A DNA stretch of 64,000 bases from Xenopus tropicalis (Eukaryota; Chordata; Amphibia; Anura; Pipidae), in the NCBI RefSeq assembly GCF_000004195.4, contig NC_030683.2:65088764-65152763 (forward strand). Direction: 5' to 3'. Of this stretch, positions 11,801 to 22,735 are shown in pieces. The position numbers were made by a program, and so were the translations under genes. The number at the start of each line of letters is the position of its first letter. Positions within the stretch are counted from its first letter, which is position 1. The notes below the pieces were generated by a model, which searched no databases, was not told the origin of the DNA, and saw only the letters and a list, made by a program, of their open reading frames with translations.

Positions 11801-12419
11801 AGTAGAAAGACATGGGTACCCATTTTAGATTCGGGGGAATGTGTACTTTCCAAAAATATATGACTTTCTGGGGTGAGCGTACTTTTTTGTAGCTTTATCC
11901 CACATATAATAATGTAAATGTGTTGATTTTGCAGGAGCTGAAATGACAGAAATGACAGTTCATATGGGGGTATGTTCACATTCGGGCCCCTACATGCCAC
12001 ATACTTAGGTAAACCTATACATATTGGGCATCAAACTGTTCAGTGGACCCCTGGCGTTCAAATTCAGGGTGTTTTATCTTGGTACCTAATGCTATGTGGG
12101 AGATAAGATGCTTCAAAGTGGAAGCTTTGAGGGGATTTTTGGAAATGTCATCAAAATTGCTAACTTTAGAAAAGCTGTGCGGCTTGGTACTTTGGAGTAG
12201 AAAGACATGGGTACCCATTTTAGATTCGGGGGAATGTGTACTTTCCAAAAATATATGACTTTCTGGGGTGAGCGTACTTTTTACTAGCTTCATCCCACAT
12301 ATAATGATGTAAATGTGTTGATTTTGCAGAAGCTGAAATGACAGAAATGACAGTTCATATGGGGTATGTTCACATTGGGGCCCCTACATGCCACATACTT
12401 AGGTAAACCTATACATATT
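8876..12419. repeat. Tandem array B, nine units of about 395 bp with higher-order structure
   Basis: The same landmark recurs at 8875, 9270, 9665, 10060, 10446, 10841, 11236, 11631, 12026 and 12420. The steps are 395 except one of 386 and a last one of 394. Units starting at 10060, 10446 and 10841 share private variants with those at 11236, 11631 and 12026 (CTGTTTAGTGG, CAAATTGGAAGC, TTTTTACTAGCTTCATCC), so a trimer was duplicated. The 9-bp shortening is in the unit at 10060 only. Each unit holds a 123-126 codon minus-strand frame. Since 395 is not a multiple of three, no protein can run through the array. Confidence 0.93.
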
Positions 12420-13163
12420 GGGCATCAAACTGTTCAGTGGACCCCAGGCATTCATATTTAGGGTGTTTTATTTGGTTACTTTATGACCTGTAGGAGATAA
12501 GATACTATAGACTAGAAGCTTTGAAGCGATTTTTAAAAAAAATCACAAATTTTGATAAAAACCAATAACTTTAGGAAAGCATTGCGACTTGATAGTTTGG
12601 AGTAGACAGACAGTTGTGCCTATTCTGTATTCCCCAGAATCTGTTCTTTCCAAAAATGTACAATTTTCTGGGATAAACCTTCTGTTAGTGGAATTTTGGC
12701 CTTGAAATCCAAAGTATGCAGTTTTTTTGGAGCAGTGCTTTGGGAATTTGGTAGTGTACTGCTGGGAGTTTTTGACCTATACAAGTGAGAAATCTCCATA
12801 AAACTATATATATTTGGTATTGGCACGTTCAGGAGACATGGGACTTTCCAAATCAGTTGTATATTCGTGCATAAAATAATTTTTGTTTCTAGTATGTGTG
12901 ATTATATTATGGAAAATTTGATTTTTTTTGCATTTTTAGACATTTAGAAGCCTATATCTTGTTACAGAATTGGAATTACACAAAAATTCTACCATATTTT
13001 GAAAGCTTAGGTTGTTCTGAAAAAAACGATATATTGTTTTCCTTGGTAAACTAAAAGTCCCCCCGAGGAAAGGCCCCTAAAGTGAAACAGTGCAAAATGT
13101 TCAAAAACTGTCTGGCAATACAAGTTCCGCTTTGACCAAAATGGCTGGCAGTAAAAGGGTTAA
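12420..13163. mobile_element. 3' end region of the piggyBac-type element
   Basis: A diverged array unit (12420 to about 12840) passes into a unique non-coding region with ACATTTAGAAGCC and CCCCTAAAGTGAAACAGTGC, ending in the inverted terminus and TTAA. The tandem units look as if they arose by amplification of this subterminal segment, which also occurs as one or two units in the relics at 1983 and 50010. That origin is inference. Confidence 0.7.
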
Positions 13164-13270
13164 ACCATGAGGATGCACACAATTTAATTCACTAATCCAA
13201 AAGGCCTCCCTCTTAAGAAGCCCTTTACCGCTATCACCACCCCTCGCATATTTATTTATTTATATATATA

Positions 13271-13313
<43 letters not shown>

Positions 13314-13346
13314 TTATTTTTTTTATATACGTTTCACCAGTCTTTG

Positions 13347-13415
<69 letters not shown>

Positions 13416-13600
13416 CAATCCAAATGGTGTCCGCACTCCAAGGCTCAATGTTCTGCGGGGTGCTAGCCAAAATTATGTATATATAGAAAATAATCATCTG
13501 TGGCCAGCACACCCTTCAATGTTTTATCAAAAATGTTTTTATTGTAGATATATTGTTAAAACCAACATTTCGGTCCTCATTAGGACCTTTCTCAAGGATA
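13164..13600 (-). mobile_element. Penelope-like element, C-terminal coding end and terminal motif (right half)
   Basis: Minus-strand 13250-13164 reads [19 protein letters not shown], the C-terminal signature of PLE GIY-YIG endonucleases (KEAxWIxxLxT..PxGLN). The frame reaches the TTAA insertion site and continues at 5852 on the other side. TA runs (13258-13310, 13350-13412) and terminal motifs at about 13329-13347 and 13566-13597 surround it. The element is a fragment. The reverse transcriptase is missing here. Confidence 0.6.
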
Positions 13601-13612
13601 AATATTGTTTAT

Positions 13613-13613
13613 C

Positions 13614-13652
<39 letters not shown>
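13613..13652. repeat. (TA)n microsatellite
   Basis: Pure TA run next to the PLE terminal motif. Confidence 0.85.
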
Positions 13653-13654
<2 letters not shown>

Positions 13655-13978
13655 GAAAATGAGGAAGTGTAAAGAAGCCACCAAATAATAGAAATATGGC
13701 AGCATTACAAAATAATTTTCTGCAGTGCTTTGCAGAAATACATCATTATAGTTCAAATTGACAGTGTAGTGAAAAAATGCTGCAGGCAAAAACAAATTTG
13801 ACATGGGCACCGTGTGCCATATTTCTGTTGCCAACAAAGGTCATGTTCTGATAAGCCTGATCACATAGGTTGACTGCTGGACCAGGAGTCATTAGTATTT
13901 AGTCATTAGTAACAAAGCAAGTAATGATGAATAAGTTTTTGTGTAACTGAGCCTGCCAAACTGCTAGATGATCTAGAG

Positions 13979-14710
13979 CAGTGCTCTCCAACTTCTTTAA
14001 TACTAAGGACCAGAACTTTTCTGGCTTTTTTGTGTTGGAGGACCTATAATGGAAGCCGGCTTTTACCACTCCCTTTTTTAAAAACCCCCTTTTTTAAAAA
14101 CCACACCCCCTTCAAACCTCACCCGTGTTATCACAAGAGCTTTTAAGTTTATATTCACATTAATGGTTGTAGCACACACACACACAAAAAAAAATAAAAT
14201 AATATTAATAATTGGTGCTCACTGTGGGGATATCACCCATTACTCATATGTGAAAGAAGTTTATTATGTCATATTAAGACATACCCTTAAATTCATATGG
14301 CTTCTCCCCTATGGATAGCACAGCAACAAACACATTAGAGATCCCCTAGCAACTATTTACCAAATGCTAACAAACTCACAGAACTAACCCCTGTCAGATT
14401 CACCTCCCGCGGGCAGCATAGGGCAGGCAGAGTATGGCACACACAGGAAGGGGTATAGCAGGACAGGCAGAATATGACACACACATGGTAGAAAGAGTAT
14501 GGCACACACAGGCAGGGTAGAGCAAGGCAGGCAGAGTAGTAAAGGAGACTACGTACACTGCTACTACAGTTAGCCTGAGGTGTGCTGTCTGAGTTTGAGG
14601 GCTTACAGCCTGAATCTGATGTATGAATAATGCAGGGGCCAGTTAATCTCAGTACTGATACCATTTAAAGTTTACAGCAGCCCGAAAGATGGGGGCCTGT
14701 GGAATGCCAG
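13979..14710. mobile_element. hAT-type element, diverged copy of the family at 40139-41101
   Basis: It starts CAGTGCTCTCCAACTTCT and runs parallel to the better copy at 40139: AATGGAAGCCGGCTTTTACCA, GGTTCACCTCCC-like block, GGGCCAGTTAATCTCAG near its end. A degraded minisatellite built on GGCAGAGTATGGCACACAC spans about 14395-14535. The right terminus is not clear, so no target duplication can be given. Confidence 0.6.
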
Positions 14711-15219
14711 CACTATTGTAGTACATTAAAGAAGGGTTGAAGAGAATAGGGGGCAAAAGAAGAGGTGATCTGAGCTGAGCCCAAAACCAGAGAGTAGATA
14801 AAAATGGAACAAGTACACAATGGACAAAGTTTAGGCCTCAGGCCTCAAAAGTCAAAATGGGAAGTGCTGCACCTAAGGAAGTTATTGGGAGTTTTATAGT
14901 CATTGCAGCTTTCCTATCCCAGTGATTACATCACAGCATGCGGATTGTAAATGGTCCATGGATTAAATCTGCCATTAGATTCCCAAAAGCAAGGTTGTGT
15001 CTAAATAATATATTCAAAATGTGCTTTGCTATTATTCAAAGGCAATGTGAGAGTTTTATTACACTTTCAGAGACTTAGACCTTTCATAGAGTGAGGAAAT
15101 AGACCTCCTAATCAAATACCTAGGGACTGAGTCTGCACAACAAATGCCCAAAAAACAGCGTCCCTTACATCAAAAGCCTCACCGTCTTCTGAAATATAGA
15201 GCCTTCAGAGAAAAGTTTC
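14711..15219. other. Unassigned non-coding stretch
   Basis: No readable gene or recognised repeat. Confidence 0.5.
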
Positions 15220-15652
15220 TTAAAGGAGAACTATGCCCCTGGGCACTAAAAGCCCCCCTACCTATCACTTCCTTGAACCCCCTCACCTCTCTTTTATCGC
15301 ATAGTTCCTAAGTTTAAATGCTGTCCCTATCGCTAACCCCTAGTTAGAACCGCAGAGTAGCAGAGTAACGTACTTGGCCAAAATCATCTTACCAACTGAA
15401 GACACTTCGGGTCTCTCCACCGATGCGAACCTGCTTGCACATGCGCAGTTGGAGGTAGCAGGAAATCAGCTACAACTGCGCATGCGCAAGCAGGGTCCGT
15501 GTCAGCAGTGAGACCCGAAGATCTTCAGTTGGTAAGATGTCAGCCAGGTACGCTGCTGCACTACTCTACATTTTTAGCTAGGAGTTAGCGATAAGGGAGA
15601 GGTGAGGGGGGTCAAGGCAGTCATAGTTATAGGGGGTATAGTTCTCTTTTAA
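15220..15652. mobile_element. TTAA-flanked MITE
   Basis: TTAA at 15220-15223 and 15649-15652. The inverted ends are TTAAAGGAGAACTATGCCCC and, inverted, GGGGTATAGTTCTCTTTTAA. The centre holds an inverted pair around TGCGCATGCGCA. T2/Kolobok type by its end and target. Confidence 0.75.
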
Positions 15653-15833
15653 AGGAAAACAGCTTACCTTGCCAAGGACTTTAAGTTCAGCGTAAAATAC
15701 ACAGAATGTGACAGCACGCATCACAACATGGCTAACCCAGCCCCATGGACTTACCTCACACCAAGTCCAAAAAGAGAGAGCAACATAACCAGCTGTCAAA
15801 AAACAGCTCCAGGAAGCAAATATTCCCTGGAAT

Positions 15834-16022
15834 ATGCTGTACCCTGCGAAATTGCGCATTCAAGATGGAAGAAAAGCCTTATTTTTTACTACCCCATCTG
15901 AAGTAGATGAATGGCTAACCTGCAAAGATCCCCTCCCCAGGAAAGCAGGTCCCCCCTTCCAATCCAAGACAAGAAGACCAATAACCGTCAGTAAATTTTT
16001 CACATCTCCAAGGGATAGCTGA
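15834..16022 (+). pseudogene. L1-like LINE ORF1, C-terminal fragment
   Basis: The frame reads LYPAKLRIQDGRKALFFTTP followed by SEVDEWL. This matches the C-terminal domain of L1/Tx1-type ORF1 proteins, which typically have LxPARLRI..G...FF.TPEEA..WL. ORF1 proteins bind RNA and chaperone the retrotransposition complex. Only about 60 residues are left, the upstream part is not readable, and the endonuclease part of ORF2 follows about 420 bp downstream on the same strand, the order expected of an L1. The fragment is non-functional. The Tx1 subclade is a guess. Confidence 0.6.
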
Positions 16023-16440
16023 GCGGTACAACAAGACCAGTTATCCAGGGGTAGTATGAACTACATACGTCGTCCAACACCAGAATAAAGAAGTGGCATG
16101 GGATACCAATCCTCTAAACAACCCTTGGACACCACTTGGAATTGACTACTTGCAGGATTCCCACACCCGGATACCTTCAAACTTCAGACTCTCTTTACAA
16201 GTCACATACTAGATCTGTGTCAGAATGTATCATATGCTAAACCATATGGCCACCCTCCATCTAAGCTACTATATACTGTAGATGTGTAGAAGCACAATGT
16301 TATTACATATTCAGCTCAAGGTTGGGCTATGTTTACTGAGTCTCCAACTGCAACTGGGAGCCCAGTCGGCCCTCTAAAGATCCTTCATAATTTACCTAAT
16401 GTTCGGGGTATGAGGTCCACCCAAGTTCGGGGGATGGGAG

Positions 16441-16960
16441 TTGGGGTTAAAGGAATTGCTAATAGTATTTGTTTCTTCTGAAAAGAAAATTGTTAAAATT
16501 AGCACTTGGTCTTCAACTACCTTAAGAGGAGACATTATGCTGCAGGAGACTCACTTAACTAGACAAAAAGTCCTGGCTTTACGGAAACCATGGGTGGGCT
16601 GGTCCTACCATTCCACTTACTCCCAGGTAGTCTTAATCCTAGTGAAGAAAAGTTTACAATTTGAACTTACTAAGATCGTCTCTGACCAGTTTGGTCCTTA
16701 CTTGATTGTACAACCCAGCATAGCAAATAAATCTCTGACATTGGTTAACCTATATGTCCCACCACCATTTAATGTAGATATACATTAATATCAACAAGGC
16801 CTCCCCAAATATTGTCTGGGACGCATCCAAGGCTGCTATGAGAGGGGCTCTATTGCAAGCAATCACACAGTTATATCCTAATAGAAGATGCTGTGCTGCA
16901 AGAGAGTTTTGAAATAAGGCAAGTTCCAGAAGCTGACCTTCTAACTAAAGCTAAACATAG
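16441..16960 (+). pseudogene. L1-like LINE ORF2, endonuclease fragment
   Basis: At 16441-16788 the frame contains DIMLQETHLTRQKV, where the E of QETH is the metal-binding glutamate of apurinic endonucleases. Further on are VVLILVKKSLQFEL and LTLVNLYVPPPFN, the L1 endonuclease pattern GVAILIxKSLPF ... LVNxYxP. The frame then breaks. About 16790-16910 in another frame still shows IVWDASKAAMRGALLQ, like the L1 segment that follows the nuclease (W..FKA..RG). The reverse transcriptase is absent. The element is a dead 5' and 3' truncated copy. Confidence 0.65.
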
Positions 16961-17283
16961 GTTTACAATGTGCATATACATATATGGTGTAAAATCTGGT
17001 GTTCTGACAGCAAACTTCTCCATTTACTTTACACAGATGTTTACATCGTTTTTTCGAGTTTCATTTTACACAGCATGATAAATAGGCCCCTTAAGTTTTG
17101 GAACAGAGACTTTACCTGTAAACACAGCCTTGGCCTAAACTGAGACTTGAAATCCGATGAGATGAGAAACCCTGAGTTTCTGAGTCCTATCTTCAGTAAA
17201 TAGTTTGTAAGACCCTCTAGGGATTGCAGCTCCAGTTACTGTTCAAGGCAAAGCTCTACTATGAGAACTGACAGTAGAATCTT

Positions 17284-17830
17284 GTGACTTGGATTCCACA
17301 CTCCCAGCAGACAAAAAACAAGTGTGGGCAGAGTGAAGAGACTCTTTGGAAGCATTGTCCAGCATTTAGATTCCAAGGCAATACACTTGTATTCCTGCTG
17401 CAGGAAAAGAAACTCTGTATTTTTTTGATGTTTCAACCAAGGCAGCTGTGTTGGCAGTGGACATGGCTGATCTTATTACTTCAGAAAATTCTACACAGAT
17501 AACAATGAAGTGTTGGGCTACATCTGCAATGTTCTTACTCATAAAACACTTACCACTTCTTCAATCTTCACCTTGCAGTCCAGGAAACCGTGGTACACTA
17601 ACAAACAGAACATTGAACCTGGCAATTTTGTTCTCATGAAAGACTCTCGGACCAAGAGATTTGAATGGCCTCTAGGAGTGATGACCAGAGTGTTCCAAAG
17701 TGAGGATGGGAAAGTCTGGAAAGTGGAGGTGAAGATCTCAAAGCAGAATGAGACTAAACTTTACCTTGGGCCTATATCTGAACTAATCTTATTACTCTCT
17801 TCCAGAGAACTTTCAAATGGGAGAATACGA
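17284..17830 (+). pseudogene. BEL/Pao retrotransposon pol, integrase C-terminal end
   Basis: The readable part (about 17585-17815) has IEPGNFVLMKDSRTKRFEWP, then LGVMTRVFQSEDGKVWKVEV and ISELILLL. This is the C-terminal end of BEL/Pao integrases: (L/I)xPGDxVLL..... WPLGRV......DG.VR.V.V, then RPV..L..L. The enzyme inserts the element's cDNA into the genome. Upstream, 17284-17560, a matching but frameshifted and stop-containing stretch (RVKRLFGSIVQHLDSKAI) is left. The rest of gag-pol is gone. A putative 3' LTR follows directly, as expected. Confidence 0.6.
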
Positions 17831-17844
17831 TCTAAGGTGAAAAG

Positions 17845-18357
17845 TGTTACACCTTCAGCACCGATTCGTTGTTTTTTGCGCCACCTACTGGTTTCATTAA
17901 TGTTTGTTATTGTTTTGAGAAATGCCCTTTCTGACCTACTGTACTTAAACATTTGACCATGTGTAATCCAGGAAAAGGACCAGTAAAGCTGCCATCTTTA
18001 TAAAGTTATCAGCTATAGGTATCCAATCTGCAATAATTGTATCTCATCCAAAATTGTCATAGCATCGTTGGTAGGTATTTTCTATGCCTAGATCTGGTGT
18101 ACCAATAGAAATAGTTATTTTCATGTTTTATGCTTTTATGTGCAGTCATCTGATGATTGCACAGGCATCTAGGCCTTATACAGATGCCTCTCTTATTTAT
18201 TGCATTTATACATGTTATTGGTTCCTCATACTTTACATAGTGTTTAATGCACTTTGCAATATTTTATATCATGCTGTATAGTAAGCACTTCCCTTTTTCT
18301 ATTCCCCAGTTTCACCTTCCATTTGTTAATAAAGCTGAAGCTCAACAATCTGTCTCA
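17845..18357 (+). repeat. Putative 3' LTR of the BEL/Pao fragment
   Basis: It follows the pol stop, begins TGTTACACC and includes AATAAA at about 18329-18334, shortly before TCTGTCTCA. The borders are guesses: no second LTR and no target duplication were found. Confidence 0.4.
17878..17891 (-). promoter_or_regulatory. CTCF-like motif in the BEL LTR
   Basis: The minus strand reads CCAGTAGGTGGCGC, a full match to the core CCASYAGRKGGCRS. Binding is not shown. See 45132 and 47176 for two more matches. Confidence 0.4.
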
Positions 18358-18469
18358 GTTAACTGATGAAGGAAGGAGTTTAGCTGCATGTCAAACTACA
18401 CACTACCTCATGGTAACACATAGTGAGGACAGAACACCTTCTTTGTGGTACGGTACAGTAGTATCATAC

Positions 18470-18760
18470 AGTATCAAAAGTCCAAGTAGATCACATCTAC
18501 TGCCATCCCAGTTCCCAAGGTTCCTGCTCACTGCTTAAGGCAAGTAAATGATGTTACGCAAAAAACTATGCTGCCTCAAACTCATAGTATTGTGATTTTC
18601 AATGTATTCTGGTGCCTTATCCCTTATTACCCCTTCCAAAAGCTTTCTTAACACTGATGTTAGACTAGGCCTATAGTTGTCAGATGAGGATGGATCTGTT
18701 TTTGAATAGTGTGACTGCATTAGTAATTCGCTAGTCTCTCGGCACCATGCCAGATCTCAT
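18470..18760 (-). pseudogene. CR1 LINE reverse transcriptase fragment
   Basis: Minus-strand frames give DNYRPSLTSVLRKLLEGVIR (finger motif NYRPVSLTSxxxKxLE.xIR) and a stretch parallel to 27840-27970 of the other CR1 copy (AGTCCAAGTAGATNACATC, CTATAGTATTGTG). It is broken by frameshifts. Together with the endonuclease piece at 21340-21700 it may be one CR1, later split by the LTR-like element and hAT between them. Confidence 0.6.
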
Positions 18761-19299
18761 GTTTTTTCTTACCAACATCAACACCAACACTTTTATTAAA
18801 CCATAAAGGTTTTGCTATGCAATGTCTTTTCTTGCTTACAAATTGTGGGGATTTAGCTCTAGATGGAAGCAACTCCTTTCACACAGGTAAGAGACTGGTA
18901 CATATGGTTTCAAGCTGAATTATGGTGTGAATTTATTTAACACAGCAGGCTTGTCAGAAAATAAAAGTTCATACAGCTAATATCCAAACAGTTCTTGTGC
19001 CAAACACACCTTTCCCAAGCACACCTTTCTCACCTCTCTCCCAGAACAGAGCAAAAAATATTGACCTGTATATTTATTAAGCAACATTTTAAAGAACTAC
19101 ATTTTCTTCTGCCTTTAACCCTGTGAAAAGCTTTTTCAGTTAATTTATTGTAGAGATGCCTTTATACTGCCAAAGTTATCACATCTATGATCACTATTAC
19201 CTGACCTAAAAGCTCACTGATGCATATAATAGAGTTGAGTTTGGTATTTTTAGTTAATACTGGGTCCAAAAGAGAATCATTCCTAGTAGGTTCTTGATG
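18761..19299. other. Unassigned non-coding stretch
   Basis: No gene or recognised repeat. Confidence 0.5.
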
Positions 19300-20276
19300 T
19301 TATGGACTGTAGTATTGAGAAGCCTGTAAAAAGCCAGAACTAACCTTTTAAGTGTAGCAGGAGAGCCCTGCCAACCACAGTCTTCACTGATGTCCTTTTG
19401 GGGCCCGGAACTTTCTGAGGTGGAGTTAACAGCCACGGCAAAGCTTAATCTGAATATGTGGTACCAAGAGGATCAGGCAAGGCAAAGTCAGGGTCAGGCA
19501 ATAGGTCAAAAGGCAGGCAGCAAGGAATGAGTTATCAGGAGCATGGGCGTCCACAGAAGGGGGCAAGAGGGGGCACTTGCCCCCCCCTGGAAAAGTAGCA
19601 AAAAAAACAAAAACCTTACTCCGTTTCTGCACTGTGCCCTCAAGCCCGTTTTTGCTGTGCTCCGATTGGATCTTTCTTCTTGTGGATTCTCCAATCAGAG
19701 CACAGCTTCCTTGACAGACAGTAAAATTGACCAATCAGAGCAGAGATGCACACAGGGATCGGGAGATTTTGCAAACTGGAAACAGAAATAAAGACTGAAA
19801 AGAAGAATCTGCCCCTGTAACTTTACCAAAGAACCAACTCTCAACTTTTGCTGCAGTTTTCATCTCACAGGTACTATACAGTTCTAAAGAATCACTAGCT
19901 GACATTAAATTGTTTTTTGCCTGACATCTATAATAATTTATAATCTATCCCCTACCCTAACACATGGAGGGTAAGTTAACTCTTTCCCTCTGAAAAAGCT
20001 CATTGTGTGTTTATATATTTGTTGTTGTTTTTTGCACTTACTATTTTTTTTTTTTTTTTGTCATTGTTTTGTTCATTTATAGTAAGTTACAGTGGGGCCA
20101 ATGTTGTGTATCAGTGCCAGTGTTATAGTGCCAGGGCCTGAATATCTGCCATCAGTACCCACTGCTCCTCATGGCATATAATGTGCTGGGTTTGTAAATA
20201 CGGACTGCATCTCACTGTATATAATGGGGAGTCAGTACCCACTGCCTTTCTTGCTATAAAACTAACATAAACACAT

Positions 20277-20673
20277 CTAAAGGGGTGGTTCACTTTTAAG
20301 TTAACCTTTAGTATGTTATAAAATGGCCTATTCCTAGCAACTTTGCAATTGGTCTTCCTAATTAATTTTTTGAATAATTTGCCTTTCTCTTCTGCCTCTA
20401 TACAGATTTCAAATGGGGGCCAAAAAATATTGCTCTGTGAGGCTACAATTTTATTATTATTATAATTTTGTATTACTTATTTTTCCAAGTAGGCCCCTTA
20501 ACTATTCATATTCCCATCTCTTGTTTAAATCACTACCTGGTTGCTAGGGTAAATAAGACCCTAGCAACCAGATAGCTGCTGAAATACCAAATGGAGAGCT
20601 GCTGAACAAAAAGCTAAATAACTGAAAAACCATTAAAAATAAAAGTGAATTCGAATGCGAACTACCCCTTTAA
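20277..20673. mobile_element. T2-type MITE (AAGGGGTGGTTCAC family)
   Basis: The inverted ends are AAAGGGGTGGTTCACTTTTA and, inverted, GCGAACTACCCCTTTAAG. The right flank is TTAA, the left CTAA (probably a mutated TTAA). Same family as 43080-43505. Confidence 0.7.
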
Positions 20674-20949
20674 GCTAACTGATCACAAACACAAATGTTT
20701 GCAGATCCCCTAACAGAAGTGCGCGTATGAATACTTTTACTACTAATACTAAACATTTTAGGGTAAAAAAAAAAGCACCCCCACCCGCACTTTTGTACAG
20801 TATCCCTGGGAGTCAGTGGGAACGGCAAGAGGTAGTTGGGAGGTTAACTTTTTACGTCAGCAGCGAATCCACTAAGTGTCACATTAGCTGTAGGTCAGTC
20901 TGTGTATGGGCCATATTTAGCCTCCCCTAGTATCATCCTGCAAAAAAAA

Positions 20950-20961
20950 AAAATATATATA

Positions 20962-21006
<45 letters not shown>
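20950..21006. repeat. (TA)n microsatellite
   Basis: TA run inside the hAT element, preceded by an A run. Confidence 0.9.
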
Positions 21007-21008
<2 letters not shown>

Positions 21009-21339
21009 CTGTTGCAGGATGATGCTAGCTTACTTGCCCCCCCTTGGAAAATTTTCTGCGGACGCCCATGATCAGGAGGCAGGCAAATAGTCAAACCCAG
21101 GTATAGAAATCCAAACAGAGGCTTTAGCAAGGTTAGGGAACTTCTGAGCCAGCTTGGGCACAGAAGCACAGAAATGAATGCTATTTTTGAAGTGACATCA
21201 GCACATCACCACAACGCATCTGAATGTGCACCGGAGCACACCTGCACAGAAGAGCTGGGAAACTTGTGTGCTTGGAGACAGGAACGTCTGCGGGTGACCT
21301 GGTGCCTCTTCCACTTAAATTACCTGAAATAAAAGTTGC

Positions 21340-21700
21340 CATTTAACATATTTGCAAACCTGTTTTTCCAAATCACAACCCTATTACTCCAGTCAATGTC
21401 TGGATAACTGAAGTTACCCGTAATAACAACTTGACCTAGTTGTGAAGCCTCCCCCATAACTTATACAGGGTGGTTTGCAGCAAACACCAGTATTAATTTT
21501 TTTGTAACCTTTAGTCCAGCCGTAATCTCTACTGAAAGGGATTCTACACCCTTCCCAGTGCTTTTCCAGGTAATATCTTCAGGGCATGGCTTTAATTTAG
21601 AGATACCAATTATATCATCATTTTCAGTACCTGCAGTAAGCTCCAGCTCTCCCAATTTACCTGTAAGATTCCAGGCCAGTTTGAATTATGCCCAGTATTA
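21340..21700 (-). pseudogene. CR1 LINE endonuclease fragment
   Basis: Minus-strand pieces GKLGELELTAG, INTGVCCKPP and a stretch equivalent to the GDFNYPDIDW region (AATGTCTGGATAACTGAAGTT on plus) follow the order of the CR1 endonuclease at 54176-54978. Frameshifts and stops run through it. Confidence 0.55.
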
Positions 21701-22620
21701 TTTGTCAGCACCCTGAAATATAAAATAATTCCTCATATTTCAATATAGGTTGCTGTAAAGGTTTTATTTCCTCTACCAGACCTTTTCAGCAGGAGTCAGT
21801 GCTGCCAAACATAATGCATAAAAAATTGTTTGCTCTGCATCTTTTTAGTAAGCATTTACATGGTAATTACAATGCATTTAATTTACTTGAGTTTGTAAAT
21901 GCACATATTTCTTTTTATGTTTTATACTTTTCATTTCTTCATGAAATTTACTCTGTTTATTAGCAATTTTACATTTGTGTATTTATTAGTTTTTGCAATA
22001 CATTATTACCTGAACTACTCAGCTATTCTGGAGTGTTACAGACAAAACACACGTGAAGAACTGTCATTTTGAGACCCATCGATATGAATTACTTAGTACA
22101 AAACTTCTTAATGTTTCAGAATGATTTGTCCCAGTCCATTGGTACTGAGACAAAAATAGACATTGTGAACATACCTAATGTTTGTTATTAGAACTGATGC
22201 TTGACATTCTGGAAGCTAATTTAACCAAAACATCTCCATGAAGTAGATTTTATTGATTTTAGGGCATTAATTTTAACCCTGGGCCCCTCATAAGTTGCAA
22301 GACAACATTAATAACAGTTGCAGTTCAGTAAGATCTGGGTCCCAGTATCAAGAAGCAAGGCATTACGGACATTTCCCAAGTGGAAATGTTAGTTATCTCG
22401 GAGGACTACAGTATATATTGTTTTTGTCAGAAAAATATCAAGTTTCTAAATATGTCTAAATTCCAGTTATTTGCATGATATGGGATATAATTGTTTATTA
22501 AAATTCAAGGTTCTGTTCTCTCATAATTCAATTTTCAATTTTTGTTAGTTTGAGTTTTCTTTTTTTTAGAGATTTAGCAATGAAAAAATTGGCAGCTTAA
22601 ACCTGGCAAGATTGTATGTA
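21701..22620. other. AT-rich non-coding stretch, nothing recognised
   Basis: No gene-like frame and no repeat that I can name. Confidence 0.5.
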
Positions 22621-22735
22621 AGTTACATAGTTACATAGGGTTGAAAAAAGACCAGAGTCCATCAAGTTCAAAGTAAACCCAGCACGCACAAACCTATACT
22701 AACCTATCTATATACTCACATACATAAACCATATA

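Larger units (their letters stand above)
5853..13163. mobile_element. Giant piggyBac-type non-autonomous element (Uribo2-like ends)
   Basis: TTAA flanks both ends (5853-5856 and 13160-13163). The ends are inverted: TTAACTCTTTTACTGCCA at the left, TGGCAGTAAAAGGGTTAA at the right. Both termini resemble, from memory, the ends of the Xenopus piggyBac element Uribo2: the left has a hairpin-rich leader, the right a non-coding region with AAAATGGCTGGCAG. No piggyBac transposase frame exists inside, so it would depend on a transposase made elsewhere. In place of a gene it holds hairpins (5853-6116), a TACACA/poly-T tract (about 6190-6470), and two tandem arrays. Relics of the same family lie at 1983-2960, 50010-50745 and 57271-57487. 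Confidence 0.8.
19542..21070. mobile_element. hAT-type non-autonomous element, 1.5 kb
   Basis: The inverted ends are CATGGGCGTCCACAGA and TCTGCGGACGCCCATG, followed inward by a run of CTTGCCCCCCC on each side. The 8-bp target duplication ATCAGGAG occupies 19534-19541 and 21071-21078. It contains a nested MITE (20277-20673) and a TA run. No transposase is seen. Confidence 0.85.
19300..21325. mobile_element. LTR-like GC-richer repeat split by a hAT element
   Basis: The two flanks of the hAT at 19542-21070 belong together. They are built from GGTCAGGCAATAGGTCAAAAG-like CAGGCA/GGTCAA words, as are the solo LTRs at 44347 and 60640. Its own borders are approximate. Confidence 0.4.

Noticed and set aside
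9259..12293. Repeated 126-codon minus-strand and 71-codon plus-strand open frames in array B, looking like a multigene family
   Set aside because: The unit is 395 bp, so frames cannot continue between units. The frames repeat because the DNA repeats. No domain, start context or codon signature supports a gene.
6880..12419. CRISPR-like array
   Set aside because: Whole units of about 394 bp repeat without distinct spacers, in an evident vertebrate genome.
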